From NCBI RefSeq assembly GCF_017640745.1, contig NZ_JAEPQA010000011.1, positions 1 to 64,000 on the forward strand: a stretch of DNA of 64,000 nt, given 5' to 3'. Positions 45,420-54,359 of this stretch are shown piece by piece. The DNA comes from Nisaea sp. Lineage in GTDB: Bacteria > Pseudomonadota > Alphaproteobacteria > Thalassobaculales > Thalassobaculaceae. The translations under genes and the position numbers were made by a program. Position 1 is the stretch's first letter. Every line of letters begins with the position of its first letter. A model generated the notes under the pieces. It had not been told where the DNA came from, searched no databases, and was given only the letters and a program-made list of their open reading frames with translations.

Positions 45420-46805
45420 ATGTCATCGCTTTCGTACTTCCTCTCCGAAATCCGGAAAGCCGCACGCCTGCCCGAACGGCCGGCTCCCCTCTTCGCGGAA
45501 CCTGGCGCCTTGCCCTCGGTCTATGCCGTCTCCGATCTCGCCGCCGCCTCGGTTGCCGCCGCGGGGGAGGCGCTGTCGGACCTGATCGCCGCACGCCACG
45601 GCACGCCCGCCGAGGTCGCGGTCGACCGCCGGCTCGCGTCCTTCTGGTTCAAGAGCTCGCTCCGCCCCGACGGCTGGGAGCTGCCGCCGGTCTGGGATCC
45701 GGTGGCCGGCGACTATCAAACCGGCGACGGCTGGATCCGCCTCCACACCAATGCGCCGCACCATCGCAAGGCGGCGCTTTCCGTGCTCGGGATCCGCAAT
45801 GACGAGACCGCCGACCGGACCAAGGTCGCCGCCGCGGTCGCCGAATGGGACGGCACTCCGCTCGAGGACGCCATCGTGGCCGCCGGCGGCTGCGCCGGCG
45901 AAATGCGGTCCGCCGAAGCCTGGGCCGCCCATCCACAGGGCAAGGCCGTCGCCGCCGAGCCGCTGCTGCGCCATGAAAGCTTTGCCGGCCCCGCCGCGGC
46001 CGCGTGGGAAATCGTCCCCTCCCGGCCGCTCTCCGGCATCAGGGTGCTCGATCTGACCCGCGTGCTTGCCGGACCGACCGCGACGCGGTTCCTCGCCGGC
46101 TACGGTGCCGATGTGCTGCGCATTGATCCCCCGTCGGACCTTTGGAGCGAGGCGCTGGAGGAGGAAATGCTGCTCGGCAAGCGATCCGCCGTGCTCGACT
46201 TGCGGACCGCCGAAGGGATGGAACGGCTGAAGGAGCTGATCGCGGGCGCCGACGTGATGGTGCATGGCTACCGCTCGGATGCGCTCGCCGGTTTCGGGCT
46301 CGACTCCGCGCGGCGGCGCGCGCTCAACCCGGGCCTCGTCGATGTTGCGCTGTGCGCCTATGGCTGGAGCGGTCCCTGGGCGAAGCGGCGCGGCTTCGAC
46401 AGCATCGTGCAGATGAGCAGCGGCATCGCCGAGACCGGGATGCTTCATTACAAGCAAGACAAGCCGACTCCCCTTCCCGTGCAGGCGCTGGATTACGCGA
46501 CCGGCTTCATCCTCGCCGCCGCGGCCCTCAGCGGCCTCGCCGAACGCGTGCGCAGCGGTGCCGGTTCCAGTTTCCGCACCTCCCTCGCGCGCACCGCAGC
46601 ACTTCTGGAAGGGCGTTTCGAAGACCCGGACGCGCGTTCTTTCGCCCCCGAAACCGCAGCCGATCTGGCACCCAGGGTTGAGAACACGCACTGGGGTCCG
46701 GCGCGCCGCCTTGCCAGCCCTGTCGAACTCTCGACGACCCCGGTTTTCTGGGACTTTCCGGCCGGCCCGATCGGCACCTCCGGCCCCGTCTGGCGCTCCC
46801 GTTAG
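45420..46805 (+). CDS. CoA transferase, CaiB/BaiF family, unusual domain order
   Basis: This 461-residue protein contains the family-III CoA-transferase motif GIRVLDLTRVLAGPTATRFL at about residues 205-225, a position that normally lies at the N-terminus of a 390-420-residue enzyme. The first 200 residues include DGWIRLHTNAPHHRKAALSVLG and a following helical part, which resemble the small domain that usually follows. The order therefore looks permuted, or like the back half of one subunit joined to the front half of another. No clear active-site aspartate can be assigned by eye. Substrate unknown. Confidence 0.82.
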   Translation: MSSLSYFLSEIRKAARLPERPAPLFAEPGALPSVYAVSDLAAASVAAAGEALSDLIAARHGTPAEVAVDRRLASFWFKSSLRPDGWELPPVWDPVAGDYQTGDGWIRLHTNAPHHRKAALSVLGIRNDETADRTKVAAAVAEWDGTPLEDAIVAAGGCAGEMRSAEAWAAHPQGKAVAAEPLLRHESFAGPAAAAWEIVPSRPLSGIRVLDLTRVLAGPTATRFLAGYGADVLRIDPPSDLWSEALEEEMLLGKRSAVLDLRTAEGMERLKELIAGADVMVHGYRSDALAGFGLDSARRRALNPGLVDVALCAYGWSGPWAKRRGFDSIVQMSSGIAETGMLHYKQDKPTPLPVQALDYATGFILAAAALSGLAERVRSGAGSSFRTSLARTAALLEGRFEDPDARSFAPETAADLAPRVENTHWGPARRLASPVELSTTPVFWDFPAGPIGTSGPVWRSR

Positions 46806-46915
46806 ACCTGCCTGTACCGCAGTTCATGACGTAATCCGTTATGGCTGGGGATGCTTGTTCACCCCAAATGTTCTTGTTATGTTCTCACCTCGTCAGCGAA
46901 ACGGGAACAGGGCGG

Positions 46916-47197
46916 ATGGGACGCTTCAAGGACAGGGCATTGCAGCGGGACGAGCAGCGCAGCCGTCCGGCCACCCTCGCGGATCTCGCCCGCGCCGGGA
47001 TCGGCGTCTTCTGCTGGTGCAACCGCTGCGGCCATAATGCCGAGGCGGCGACGGCGATGCTGATCTCGCAGCTCGGCCCGGAGTTCCCGGTGCCGGAGGT
47101 CGGCACGCGGATGCGCTGCAGCTCTTGCGCCTCGAAGGACGTCGCCACCCGCCCCGCCTGGCCGACCCGCGACCAGGTCGTCGCCCGGCACAGCTAG
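46916..47197 (+). CDS. Small zinc-ribbon-like hypothetical protein
   Basis: This 93-residue protein has a CWCNRCGH motif near residue 33 and a CSSC motif near residue 70, a spacing that suits a treble-clef or zinc-ribbon site. The rest is basic with no membrane segment. Start ATG 46916 is the best of the in-frame options; a longer frame begins at 46841. No family recognised. It precedes the sigma-54 promoter region of the PilZ gene by about 160 bp. Confidence 0.65.
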   Translation: MGRFKDRALQRDEQRSRPATLADLARAGIGVFCWCNRCGHNAEAATAMLISQLGPEFPVPEVGTRMRCSSCASKDVATRPAWPTRDQVVARHS

Positions 47198-47356
47198 ACG
47201 TCAAGTCCAGGACAGGGACAGGCGGCAGAATGGGTCCGGCAGATCTTGCCGCAGTCCGCGAGAAGACGGTGAAAACCGCCTCCCACGGGGCTTTCCGGGA
47301 TTCGGAGCCGGCTCGTTAAGATCCGTAAAGAAAGGTTTTCGGGCACTTGCCGGAAA

Positions 47357-47372
47357 TGGCACGGGGGTTGCT
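47357..47372 (+). promoter_or_regulatory. Sigma-54 promoter upstream of the PilZ gene
   Basis: TGGCACG (47357-47363), 4 bp, TTGCT (47368-47372) match the consensus TGGCACR-N4-TTGCW at every defined position, including the essential GG and GC 10 bp apart. The start point would be near 47383, leaving a leader of about 70 nt before the ATG at 47453. The 255-bp gap gives room for an activator site, but I do not see a clear one. Confidence 0.8.
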
Positions 47373-47452
47373 TAGAGGAACGGCATCACCCGCGGGGTGC
47401 GCCAGAAAGGGCGCTGCCGCCAAGAAAACCCGAAGACAGAACGAGGCCGCCC

Positions 47453-47821
47453 ATGCCGCAGTCCCCCGACCAGTCCACCGTCACCTCCGGGCAAAAAGGA
47501 CACGAACGCCGCCGCGCGCCGCGCGCCACCGCGCCGATGACCGCCGTCGTCGGATCGACCCCCTACACGATCGACGACTGGAACACGCTCGGCATCAAGA
47601 TCGTCGGGTACTACGGCAACCTGAAACCGAACGACCGGGCCGAGCTGCGTGTGCTGGTACCGACCGCCGGCCCCGGCGCCCTCTTCGCCGCCAAGACCTC
47701 GGTCCGGCGCTACGACGAGGAAACCGCCGCCCTCACCCTGCTGTTCGACCCTGTCGAGCCTGTTGCAACCGTCACGCTGAACCGCTACTTGCATGAGATG
47801 GTGGCGCAGGGATGCGCCTGA
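47453..47821 (+). CDS. PilZ domain protein
   Basis: This 122-residue protein resembles a PilZ c-di-GMP receptor domain: an arginine-rich lead HERRRAPRA (RxxxR-type) and a following GIKIVGYYG segment where the D/NxSxxG motif would lie, here IDDWNTLG with Asn-Thr in place of the usual Asp-x-Ser. It lacks other domains. GAGG lies upstream of the ATG. The sigma-54 promoter links it to sigma-54 regulons, often flagellar in alphaproteobacteria. Confidence 0.72.
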   Translation: MPQSPDQSTVTSGQKGHERRRAPRATAPMTAVVGSTPYTIDDWNTLGIKIVGYYGNLKPNDRAELRVLVPTAGPGALFAAKTSVRRYDEETAALTLLFDPVEPVATVTLNRYLHEMVAQGCA

Positions 47822-47831
47822 GACCCGACGG

Positions 47832-48449
47832 ATGAACAGTTTCACGGGAGCGCGACGCCTGATGGCCGATGACCGGACGCCGGCGGTGTTCGATCTGCGA
47901 CGCGACGCTTCTGAAGACGAGAAGAAAGAGCGTGCGTCGGACTCGCCGTTCCCCAGCCTGAAACGCCGTCCCGCCGAGGAGCGGGCGAACCAGATCGTCG
48001 AGGACCTGAAGGAGGTGATCCTCAATCCGGGCCGTGGCGAGGGCAAGACCGGCATGTATGTCGGCGACTGGACCAAGCTCGCCCGCAAGGACATCACCCG
48101 CGCCATCCGAGACGCCGAGACCAGCGCCGCCTTCCGCGAACTGATGTCCGCCAACCGCATCGGCGGGCTCTGCCTGCGCATCGGCTTCCTTCTGCTCGCG
48201 TCCGTCGCCTCCTTCGCCGCCTTCTGGTGGGGCATCGTCGTGATCGGCCGCGAATACGGTCCGCTCTGGGGATTTGGCGCCACCATGTCCGCCCTCGGCC
48301 TCTCCCTCGCCTTCGTGATCGCCGGCCTCGTTTACGGTCACGAGGGGCACGAGAAGGCCCTCGACAAGGCGATGAAGAAACACACTGAGGACGAGGACCG
48401 GGAGCTTGAGGCCCGGATCAAGCGCGTGCTGGAGAAGAAGCGGGGCTAA
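47832..48449 (+). CDS. Hypothetical membrane protein with two helices and coiled tail
   Basis: This 205-residue protein has a long hydrophilic N-terminus (to about 110), two predicted transmembrane helices (LRIGFLLLASVASFAAFWW and MSALGLSLAFVIAGLVY) and a charged C-terminal helix rich in Glu, Lys and Arg. No family recognised. ATG at 47832 follows the PilZ stop by 10 bp, so both are probably transcribed from the sigma-54 promoter. ATG at 47862 is an alternative start. Confidence 0.7.
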   Translation: MNSFTGARRLMADDRTPAVFDLRRDASEDEKKERASDSPFPSLKRRPAEERANQIVEDLKEVILNPGRGEGKTGMYVGDWTKLARKDITRAIRDAETSAAFRELMSANRIGGLCLRIGFLLLASVASFAAFWWGIVVIGREYGPLWGFGATMSALGLSLAFVIAGLVYGHEGHEKALDKAMKKHTEDEDRELEARIKRVLEKKRG

Positions 48450-48585
48450 TTGCCCGCTGCTTGCCAGAGGTCGACCTTTCTCTTCGCGCCGGAACGAATT
48501 CCGCGCCGTTTTCCACTCTTTCGCAGTGCAGCAACACCGCTATAGTCGCTCCCTACAGAAACCAAATCCGAATTGGGGGGTAACC

Positions 48586-49362
48586 ATGAAGCTCGATCTC
48601 ACGGGCAAGCGCGCACTCATCACCGCCGGCGCCGGGGGTATCGGCCGCCGCACGGCCGAGCTGTTCAGCCAGGCCGGCGCGAAAGTGTTCATCTGCGACA
48701 TCGACCGGGACCAGCTCGAGGACGCGCGCGACAAGGTGCCGAACCTGGACGGCACCCTGACGGACGTGTCGGACCGGGCGGCCCAGAAGGAGATGTTCGC
48801 CGCCGCGATCGACTATCTCGGCGGGCTCGACATTCTGGTGAACAATGCGGGCACCGCGGGACCGACCGCACCGGTCGAGGAAGTCAGCCTCGACGACTGG
48901 GCGGCCTGCATCGACATCAACCTGACCTCGACCTTCCTGATGACACAGATGGCGGTCCCGCACCTGCGCAATGCGGGCGGCGGCGCGATCATCAATCTCT
49001 CCTCGGCGGCCGGAAAGTTCGGCTTCCCGATGCGCAGCCCCTATTCGGCCGCGAAATGGGGCATTGTCGGCTTCACCCGCACCATCGCGATCGAACTCGG
49101 TCCAGACCGGATCCGCTGCAACGCGATCCAGCCGGGCGCCGTCGAGGGCGCGCGGATCGACCGGGTGATCAAGGCCAAGGCCGAAGCCAAGGGCATCTCC
49201 GAGAACGCGATGCGCAACGAACTTGCCTCCATCGCCTCGCTGAAGGAGTTCGTCACGTCGGACGATATCGCCTCGATGATCCTCTTCCTCTGTTCCAAGG
49301 CCGGCGCCCATGTCACCGGTCAGGCGATCAGCATCGATGCCGGTCTCGAGGGCCTTGTCTAA
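48586..49362 (+). CDS. SDR family oxidoreductase
   Basis: This 258-residue classical SDR has the cofactor motif TAGAGGIG (residues 13-20), VNNAGTAGP, catalytic Ser in NLSSAAGKFG and YSAAK. The C-terminal half (SIDAGLEGLV) is of FabG-like length. ATG at 48586 has GGGGGG upstream, and an in-frame stretch before it is non-coding in character. The DMT transporter gene starts directly after its TAA, so the pair likely works together. Substrate unknown. Confidence 0.9.
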   Translation: MKLDLTGKRALITAGAGGIGRRTAELFSQAGAKVFICDIDRDQLEDARDKVPNLDGTLTDVSDRAAQKEMFAAAIDYLGGLDILVNNAGTAGPTAPVEEVSLDDWAACIDINLTSTFLMTQMAVPHLRNAGGGAIINLSSAAGKFGFPMRSPYSAAKWGIVGFTRTIAIELGPDRIRCNAIQPGAVEGARIDRVIKAKAEAKGISENAMRNELASIASLKEFVTSDDIASMILFLCSKAGAHVTGQAISIDAGLEGLV

Positions 49363-50262
49363 GTGAAAACCGGAGCGCTCTCGAACAACCTACAGGGAGC
49401 GCTCTGGATCCTCGCCTCCTGCCTCGCGGCAACGGTCATGACCGTCGGGGTCAAGCTGGCCTCCGACGGTCTCGCCTCGACGCAGATCGTCTTCGTGCGC
49501 TGCGTGCTCTCGCTTGCCATGACGATCCCGTTCCTGATCGGCTACGGCAAGCGCGTGCTGTTCAGCCGGCGCTGGAAAATGCATCTGGTCCGGGGCGCGA
49601 TCGGCGCGATCTCGATGAATGCGGGCTTCTACGCCCTCTCCGTCCTGCCGATCACGACGGCCTCGGTGCTGTTCTTCTCGACCCCGCTCTTCATGACGGC
49701 GCTGGCCGGGCCGATGCTCGGCGAGAAGGTCGGCATCCACCGCTGGGGCGCCACCCTCGTCGGCTTCGCCGGGATCGTCGTCGTGGTCGATCCGAGCCTC
49801 GACGGTCTGCAGTTCGCCATGCTCTCCGCCCTCGTCAGCGCGGCGCTCTTTGCCGTCATGCTGATCCAGGGCAAGACCCTCTCGAAGGACGATCCGCCGG
49901 GCACGCTGATGGTCTATTTCATGGTGATGAGCACGCTCGCCAGCATGCCTCCGGCGCTCTCGCACTGGGAATGGCCGGACACCGATCTCTGGATCGTCCT
50001 TATCGTGCTCAGCGTCGGCGCCACCGCCCGCGTCTATTTCGACATCAAGGCCTACGCCGTCGGCGAGGCGAGCGCGATTTCGGTCTTCCAGTACCTGCGC
50101 CTGATCACCATCGCCTTCGCCGGCTATCTCGTCTTCGCCGAGATCCCCGACGAACGCACGATCATCGGCGCCGGGCTCATCGTCGCCAGTACGCTCTATA
50201 TCGCCCAGCGCGAGGCTATGCGGGCGCGGCAGGCACGCGCTGCGGCGGAAGCGAGCGACTGA
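49363..50262 (+). CDS. DMT superfamily transporter (EamA family)
   Basis: This 299-residue protein has ten predicted helices in two EamA repeats. The start is GTG, directly after the SDR stop codon. Families of this type export amino acids or other small molecules, and the substrate cannot be read from the sequence. It converges on the amidase gene. Confidence 0.9.
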   Translation: MKTGALSNNLQGALWILASCLAATVMTVGVKLASDGLASTQIVFVRCVLSLAMTIPFLIGYGKRVLFSRRWKMHLVRGAIGAISMNAGFYALSVLPITTASVLFFSTPLFMTALAGPMLGEKVGIHRWGATLVGFAGIVVVVDPSLDGLQFAMLSALVSAALFAVMLIQGKTLSKDDPPGTLMVYFMVMSTLASMPPALSHWEWPDTDLWIVLIVLSVGATARVYFDIKAYAVGEASAISVFQYLRLITIAFAGYLVFAEIPDERTIIGAGLIVASTLYIAQREAMRARQARAAAEASD

Positions 50263-50271
50263 AGCGCGGGG

Positions 50272-51594
50272 TCAGCCGCCCAGTTCGCGGTCCAGCCAGC
50301 GGGCCGTGCGCAGCAGCTTGCCGTCCTCACCGGGCTTGCCCACCAGCTGAACGCCAAGCGGGAGACCGTCGAGGCTCAGCCGCGGCAGGGACACGCAAGG
50401 CACGCCGAGATAGGTCCAGAGACCGTTGAAGATGGGATTGCCGGTCGAACCGAGGCCTTTGGGCGCCGCGCCGGGGGCCGGAAGACACAGCACCGCGTCA
50501 TAGCGATCCAGCAACGACGCCAGCGCATCGTTGATTTGTCCGCGCGCCAGCTGCGCCTCGACATAATCGCCGGCACGAACGTCGCGGGCCGCGGACAGGC
50601 GCGCTTTCAGCGGATCGCTGACCTTGTCGGGGCTGGCCTCGGCGTCCGGGCCGTAATAGGTCAGCATTTCCGCCGCCATAACCGTGGCATGGAAGGCGAG
50701 GACACGGTCGAACGGAGACGGCAGGCTCTCCCTGACGCAGCGGGCGCCGAGCCCCTCGACCACGCGCTCGATGGCGTCGCGCGCGCCCGCGTCCGCCTGA
50801 GGCCAGGCAGGGGTCTCGAGAAAGGCAAATCTGGGTGCCGGGGCCTCAAGATTCAGATCGGCGGTGAGACTGGAACGGCGGCCGCCGAAGCTGAAGGCAT
50901 CCGTCGCATCGAACGCCGCCACGCTGTCCGCGATCAGCGCCAGATCCTCGACGGAACGGCCGTAGACCCCGACCGTGTCGAGTGTATGCGACTGCATCAG
51001 CACGCCCTCGCGCGCGATCAGTCCAAGCGACGGCTTCAGGGCATGGATGCCATTGAACGAACCGGGCCGGATGACCGACCCGGCAGTCTGGGTTCCGAGC
51101 GCGAGCGTGACCTGGAAATCCGCGACCGCGGCCGCCGAGCCCGCGGACGATCCCCCCGGCGTATGCTCCGGATTGTGCGGATTGCGGGTCTTGCTCGGAC
51201 AGGTGTTCGCGAGCTCGGTGGTCACCGTCTTGCCCATGATCACCGCGCCGGCATTGCGCAGCCGGGCGACGCACGCGGCGTCGCGCCCCGTCCGCTGCCC
51301 GCGATAGAGATCGGAGCCGTTCTCGGTCGGCATGTCGGCGGTCTCGATGATGTCCTTGATGCCGACCGGCAGGCCATGGAGCGGGCCGAGCGCGTTGCCC
51401 GCCTGGCGATGCCGGTCCGCGGCCCGCGCATTGGCGAGTGCCAGCTCGGGATCGAGGAAGGCCCAGGCCCGGACCGTGTCGTCGCGCGCGGCGACTCGGT
51501 CGAGGCAGACGCGCATCAGGTCCTCGGCTGAGGCCTCCCCGGAGGCCAAAACCCGTGCGGCTTCGGACGCTGTCAGCTCGTTCAGTTCGGTCAT
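50272..51594 (-). CDS. Amidase signature family protein
   Basis: This 440-residue amidase has the Ser-cisSer-Lys motif: lysine in LPVGIKDIIETADMPTENGS and serines in HTPGGSSAGSAAAVADF, followed by LGTQTAGSVIRPGSF. ATG at 51594 has GAGG upstream; a start at 51666 in the same frame adds 24 residues and overlaps the glnT/gmaS end. It lies 49 bp after gmaS on the same strand, so it may be the last gene of the mgs-gmaS operon. It differs from the amidase at 38728. Confidence 0.9.
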   Translation of the reverse strand: MTELNELTASEAARVLASGEASAEDLMRVCLDRVAARDDTVRAWAFLDPELALANARAADRHRQAGNALGPLHGLPVGIKDIIETADMPTENGSDLYRGQRTGRDAACVARLRNAGAVIMGKTVTTELANTCPSKTRNPHNPEHTPGGSSAGSAAAVADFQVTLALGTQTAGSVIRPGSFNGIHALKPSLGLIAREGVLMQSHTLDTVGVYGRSVEDLALIADSVAAFDATDAFSFGGRRSSLTADLNLEAPAPRFAFLETPAWPQADAGARDAIERVVEGLGARCVRESLPSPFDRVLAFHATVMAAEMLTYYGPDAEASPDKVSDPLKARLSAARDVRAGDYVEAQLARGQINDALASLLDRYDAVLCLPAPGAAPKGLGSTGNPIFNGLWTYLGVPCVSLPRLSLDGLPLGVQLVGKPGEDGKLLRTARWLDRELGG

Positions 51595-51643
51595 CTGGGA
51601 TTCCTCATCGACGCGGTGAACCGCTATCAGGGCATCCCGATTT

Positions 51644-52951
51644 TCAAATGTCGAGCGTGGTTTCACGTTCCCATTCGGTGAGATGCGCGGTGTAGCTGTT
51701 CCACTCGCCGGTCTTGAGCTTCACATAAGCCGCGGAGAATTCCTTGCCCATCGCCGCGGTCAGCCCCTTGTCGGCTTCGAAGGTCCGGATCGCGTCCAGA
51801 AGGTTGAGCGGCAGCTTCGGCGCATCGGCAGCGAGAGCGGGTTCGGCATACATGTCGTGATCGTAGCGCTTGCCCGGGTCGGCTTTGGCGGCCAGCCCGT
51901 CGAGGCCGGCCGCGATCACCGCCGCCTGCAGCAGATACGGGTTCGCCGCCCCGTCCGGCAGGCGCAGCTCGAACCGCCCCGGCCCCGGCACGCGCACCAT
52001 ATGTGTGCGGTTGTTGCCGGACCAGGTGACCGAGTTCGGCGCCCAGGTCGCGCCCGAGAGCGTCCCGGCGGCATTGATCCGCTTGTAGGAATTCACCGTC
52101 GGGTTGGTGATCGCGGCAAGCGCCCGCGCATGACTCATGATTCCGCCGAGGAAATGCATGCCGTCCTTCGAGAGACCAAGTTCGTCCTTCTTGTCGGCGA
52201 AGACGTTCTCCTTGCCCTTCTTGTCCCAGACCGAGACATGGCAGTGGCAGCCGTTGCCGGTCAGGTGGCTGAAGGGTTTCGGCATGAAGGTGGCGCGCAG
52301 CCCGTGCTTCTCGGCCACCGACTTGACCATGAACTTGAAGAAGGAATGTTTGTCCGCCGTCTTCAGCGCATCATCGAACTCCCAGTTCATCTCGAACTGG
52401 CCGTTGGCGTCCTCATGGTCGTTCTGGTACGGCCCCCAGCCGAGCTCCAGCATGTAGTCGCAGATCTCTGAGATGACGTCGTAGCGCCGCATCACCGCCT
52501 GCTGGTCGTAGCAGGGTTTCACCGCGGTATCGCGCGGATCGGAGATCTCGGAGCCGTCCGGCAGGATGAGAAAGTATTCCGCCTCTACACCGGTCTTCAC
52601 CCGCAGACCCTTCTTCGCCGCTTCATCGACAAGGCGGAGCAGCGTGTTGCGCGGCGCCTGCGCGACCGGTTTCTCCTCCATGAAGCAGTCCGCCGCGACC
52701 CAGGCGACCTCCTTCTTCCAGGGAAGCTGGGTCACCGAGGCCGGATCCGGAACCGCGAAGAGATCCGGATGCGCCGGCGTCATGTCGAGCCAGGTCGCGA
52801 AGCCGGCGAAGCCCGCCCCCTCCTTCTGCATGTCGGCGATGGCGGCGGCCGGGACCAGCTTGGCGCGCTGGGCGCCGAACAGGTCGGTGTAGGAGATCAT
52901 GAAGTATTTGACCCCCTTCTCTTTCGCAAAAGCTGCGAGATCCTTCGTCAT
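51644..52951 (-). CDS. gmaS: Type III glutamine synthetase-like, probable gamma-glutamylmethylamide synthetase
   Basis: This 435-residue GS-family ligase has the N-terminal motif YFMISYTDLFGAQRAKLVPA, the ATP/Glu segment VEAEYFLILPDG, the GNGCHCHVSVWD catalytic region and RVPGPGRFELRLPDGAANPYLL. It matches the GlnT/GmaS group that ligates methylamine to glutamate. It is the last core gene of mgsA-mgsB-mgsC-gmaS, the N-methylglutamate pathway, and the context favours methylamine over ammonia. A true type III glutamine synthetase cannot be excluded. Adenylylation-type control of GSI is not apparent. Confidence 0.85.
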   Translation of the reverse strand: MTKDLAAFAKEKGVKYFMISYTDLFGAQRAKLVPAAAIADMQKEGAGFAGFATWLDMTPAHPDLFAVPDPASVTQLPWKKEVAWVAADCFMEEKPVAQAPRNTLLRLVDEAAKKGLRVKTGVEAEYFLILPDGSEISDPRDTAVKPCYDQQAVMRRYDVISEICDYMLELGWGPYQNDHEDANGQFEMNWEFDDALKTADKHSFFKFMVKSVAEKHGLRATFMPKPFSHLTGNGCHCHVSVWDKKGKENVFADKKDELGLSKDGMHFLGGIMSHARALAAITNPTVNSYKRINAAGTLSGATWAPNSVTWSGNNRTHMVRVPGPGRFELRLPDGAANPYLLQAAVIAAGLDGLAAKADPGKRYDHDMYAEPALAADAPKLPLNLLDAIRTFEADKGLTAAMGKEFSAAYVKLKTGEWNSYTAHLTEWERETTLDI

Positions 52952-53020
52952 GAACCCTCCTAAGTCCCCAATTCTCCCTGTCGATGCGCACGGCGTTCGG
53001 CGCCGCGTCGTTCGGCGTGT

Positions 53021-54349
53021 TCAGAGCCCGGTCTTGCCGGGTATCCAGTCGGTGCCTGCGAGCGGCACACCGGCCATGGCCGAGGCCTCGATGGTCAGCG
53101 CGCAGAGATCCTCCGGTTCGAGATTATGCACGTGGCTCTTGCCGCAGGCGCGCGCGATGGTCTGCGCCTCCAGCGTCATCACCTTGAGGTAATTGGAGAG
53201 GCGCCTCCCGGCCGCGACTGGATCGACCCGCTTCATCAGCTCCGGATCCTGGGTCGAGATGCCCGCCGGATCCCGGCCTTCGTGCCAGTCGTCATAGGCG
53301 CCGGCCGTGGTCCCGAGTTTCTGGTATTCCGCTTCCCATTTCGGATCGTTGTCGCCGATCGCGACCAGCGCCGCCGTGCCGATGGAAACCGCGTCCGCAC
53401 CGAGCGCCAGCGCCTTCGCGACATCCGCGCCGCTGCGCACCCCGCCCGAGACCACGAGCTGGACCTTGCGATGCATGCCGAGCTCCTGCAGCGCCGCGAC
53501 GGCGGGCCGGATGCAGGCGAGCGTCGGCAGGCCGACATGCTCGATGAAGACCTCCTGGGTCGCTGCCGTACCGCCCTGCATGCCGTCCAGCACGACCACG
53601 TCGGCACCTGACTTCACCGCGAGCGCGGTGTCGTAATAGGGGCGTGCGCCTCCGACCTTCACATAGATCGGCTTCTCCCAGTCGGTGATCTCGCGCAGCT
53701 CCTGGATCTTGATCTCGAGATCGTCCGGCCCGGTCCAGTCCGGGTGTCGGCAGGCGGAGCGCTGGTCGATGCCTTCCGGCAGGGTGCGCATCGCGGCCAC
53801 GCGCTCGGAAATCTTCTGGCCGAGCAACATGCCGCCGCCGCCCGGTTTCGCGCCCTGCCCGACCACCACCTCGATCGCGTCGGCGCGGCGGAGATCGCGC
53901 GGGTTCATGCCGTAGCGCGACGGCAGGTACTGGTAGACGAGGATCTCGGAATGGCCGCGCTCCTCCTCCGTCATGCCCCCGTCGCCCGTGGTCGTCGAGG
54001 TGCCGGCGAGGGTCGCGCCGCGGCCGAGCGCTTCCTTCGCAGGGCCTGAGAGCGAGCCGAAACTCATGCCCGCGATGGTGATCGGGATCTTCAGCTCGAT
54101 CGGCTTCTTCGCGAAGCGGGTGCCGAGCACGACATTGGTGCCGCAGGCCTCGCGGTAGCCTTCCAGCGGGTAGCGCGAGATCGAGGCGCCGAGGAACAGC
54201 AGGTCATCGAAATGCGGCACCTTGCGCTTCGCCCCGCCGCCCCGGATGTCGTAGATCCCGGTCGCCGCCGCACGGCGGATCTCGGAGAGCGTATAGTCGT
54301 CGAAGGTGGCGGACTGGCGCGGGACGGTCGGGGGATTGCTATAGGTCAT
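53021..54349 (-). CDS. mgsC: N-methylglutamate synthase subunit C (glutamate synthase large-chain FMN domain)
   Basis: This 442-residue protein matches the FMN-binding synthase domain of GltB: FDDLLFLGASISRYPLEGYR, GMSFGSLSGPAKEALG, DVVVLDGMQGGTAATQEVF and the FMN-phosphate loop SGGVRSGADVAKALALGADAVSIG. In MgsC/GlxD-type systems it forms the core of N-methylglutamate synthase. It follows mgsB by 10 bp. C-terminal cysteines are compatible with a 3Fe-4S-type region but I cannot count a full ligand set. Confidence 0.88.
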   Translation of the reverse strand: MTYSNPPTVPRQSATFDDYTLSEIRRAAATGIYDIRGGGAKRKVPHFDDLLFLGASISRYPLEGYREACGTNVVLGTRFAKKPIELKIPITIAGMSFGSLSGPAKEALGRGATLAGTSTTTGDGGMTEEERGHSEILVYQYLPSRYGMNPRDLRRADAIEVVVGQGAKPGGGGMLLGQKISERVAAMRTLPEGIDQRSACRHPDWTGPDDLEIKIQELREITDWEKPIYVKVGGARPYYDTALAVKSGADVVVLDGMQGGTAATQEVFIEHVGLPTLACIRPAVAALQELGMHRKVQLVVSGGVRSGADVAKALALGADAVSIGTAALVAIGDNDPKWEAEYQKLGTTAGAYDDWHEGRDPAGISTQDPELMKRVDPVAAGRRLSNYLKVMTLEAQTIARACGKSHVHNLEPEDLCALTIEASAMAGVPLAGTDWIPGKTGL

Positions 54350-54359
54350 CTGTCCGTCC

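Noticed and set aside
48573-50429. 618-codon plus-strand frame over the SDR and DMT transporter
   Set aside because: A frame-shifted shadow of two clear genes, with low-complexity Arg/Gly/Asp content.
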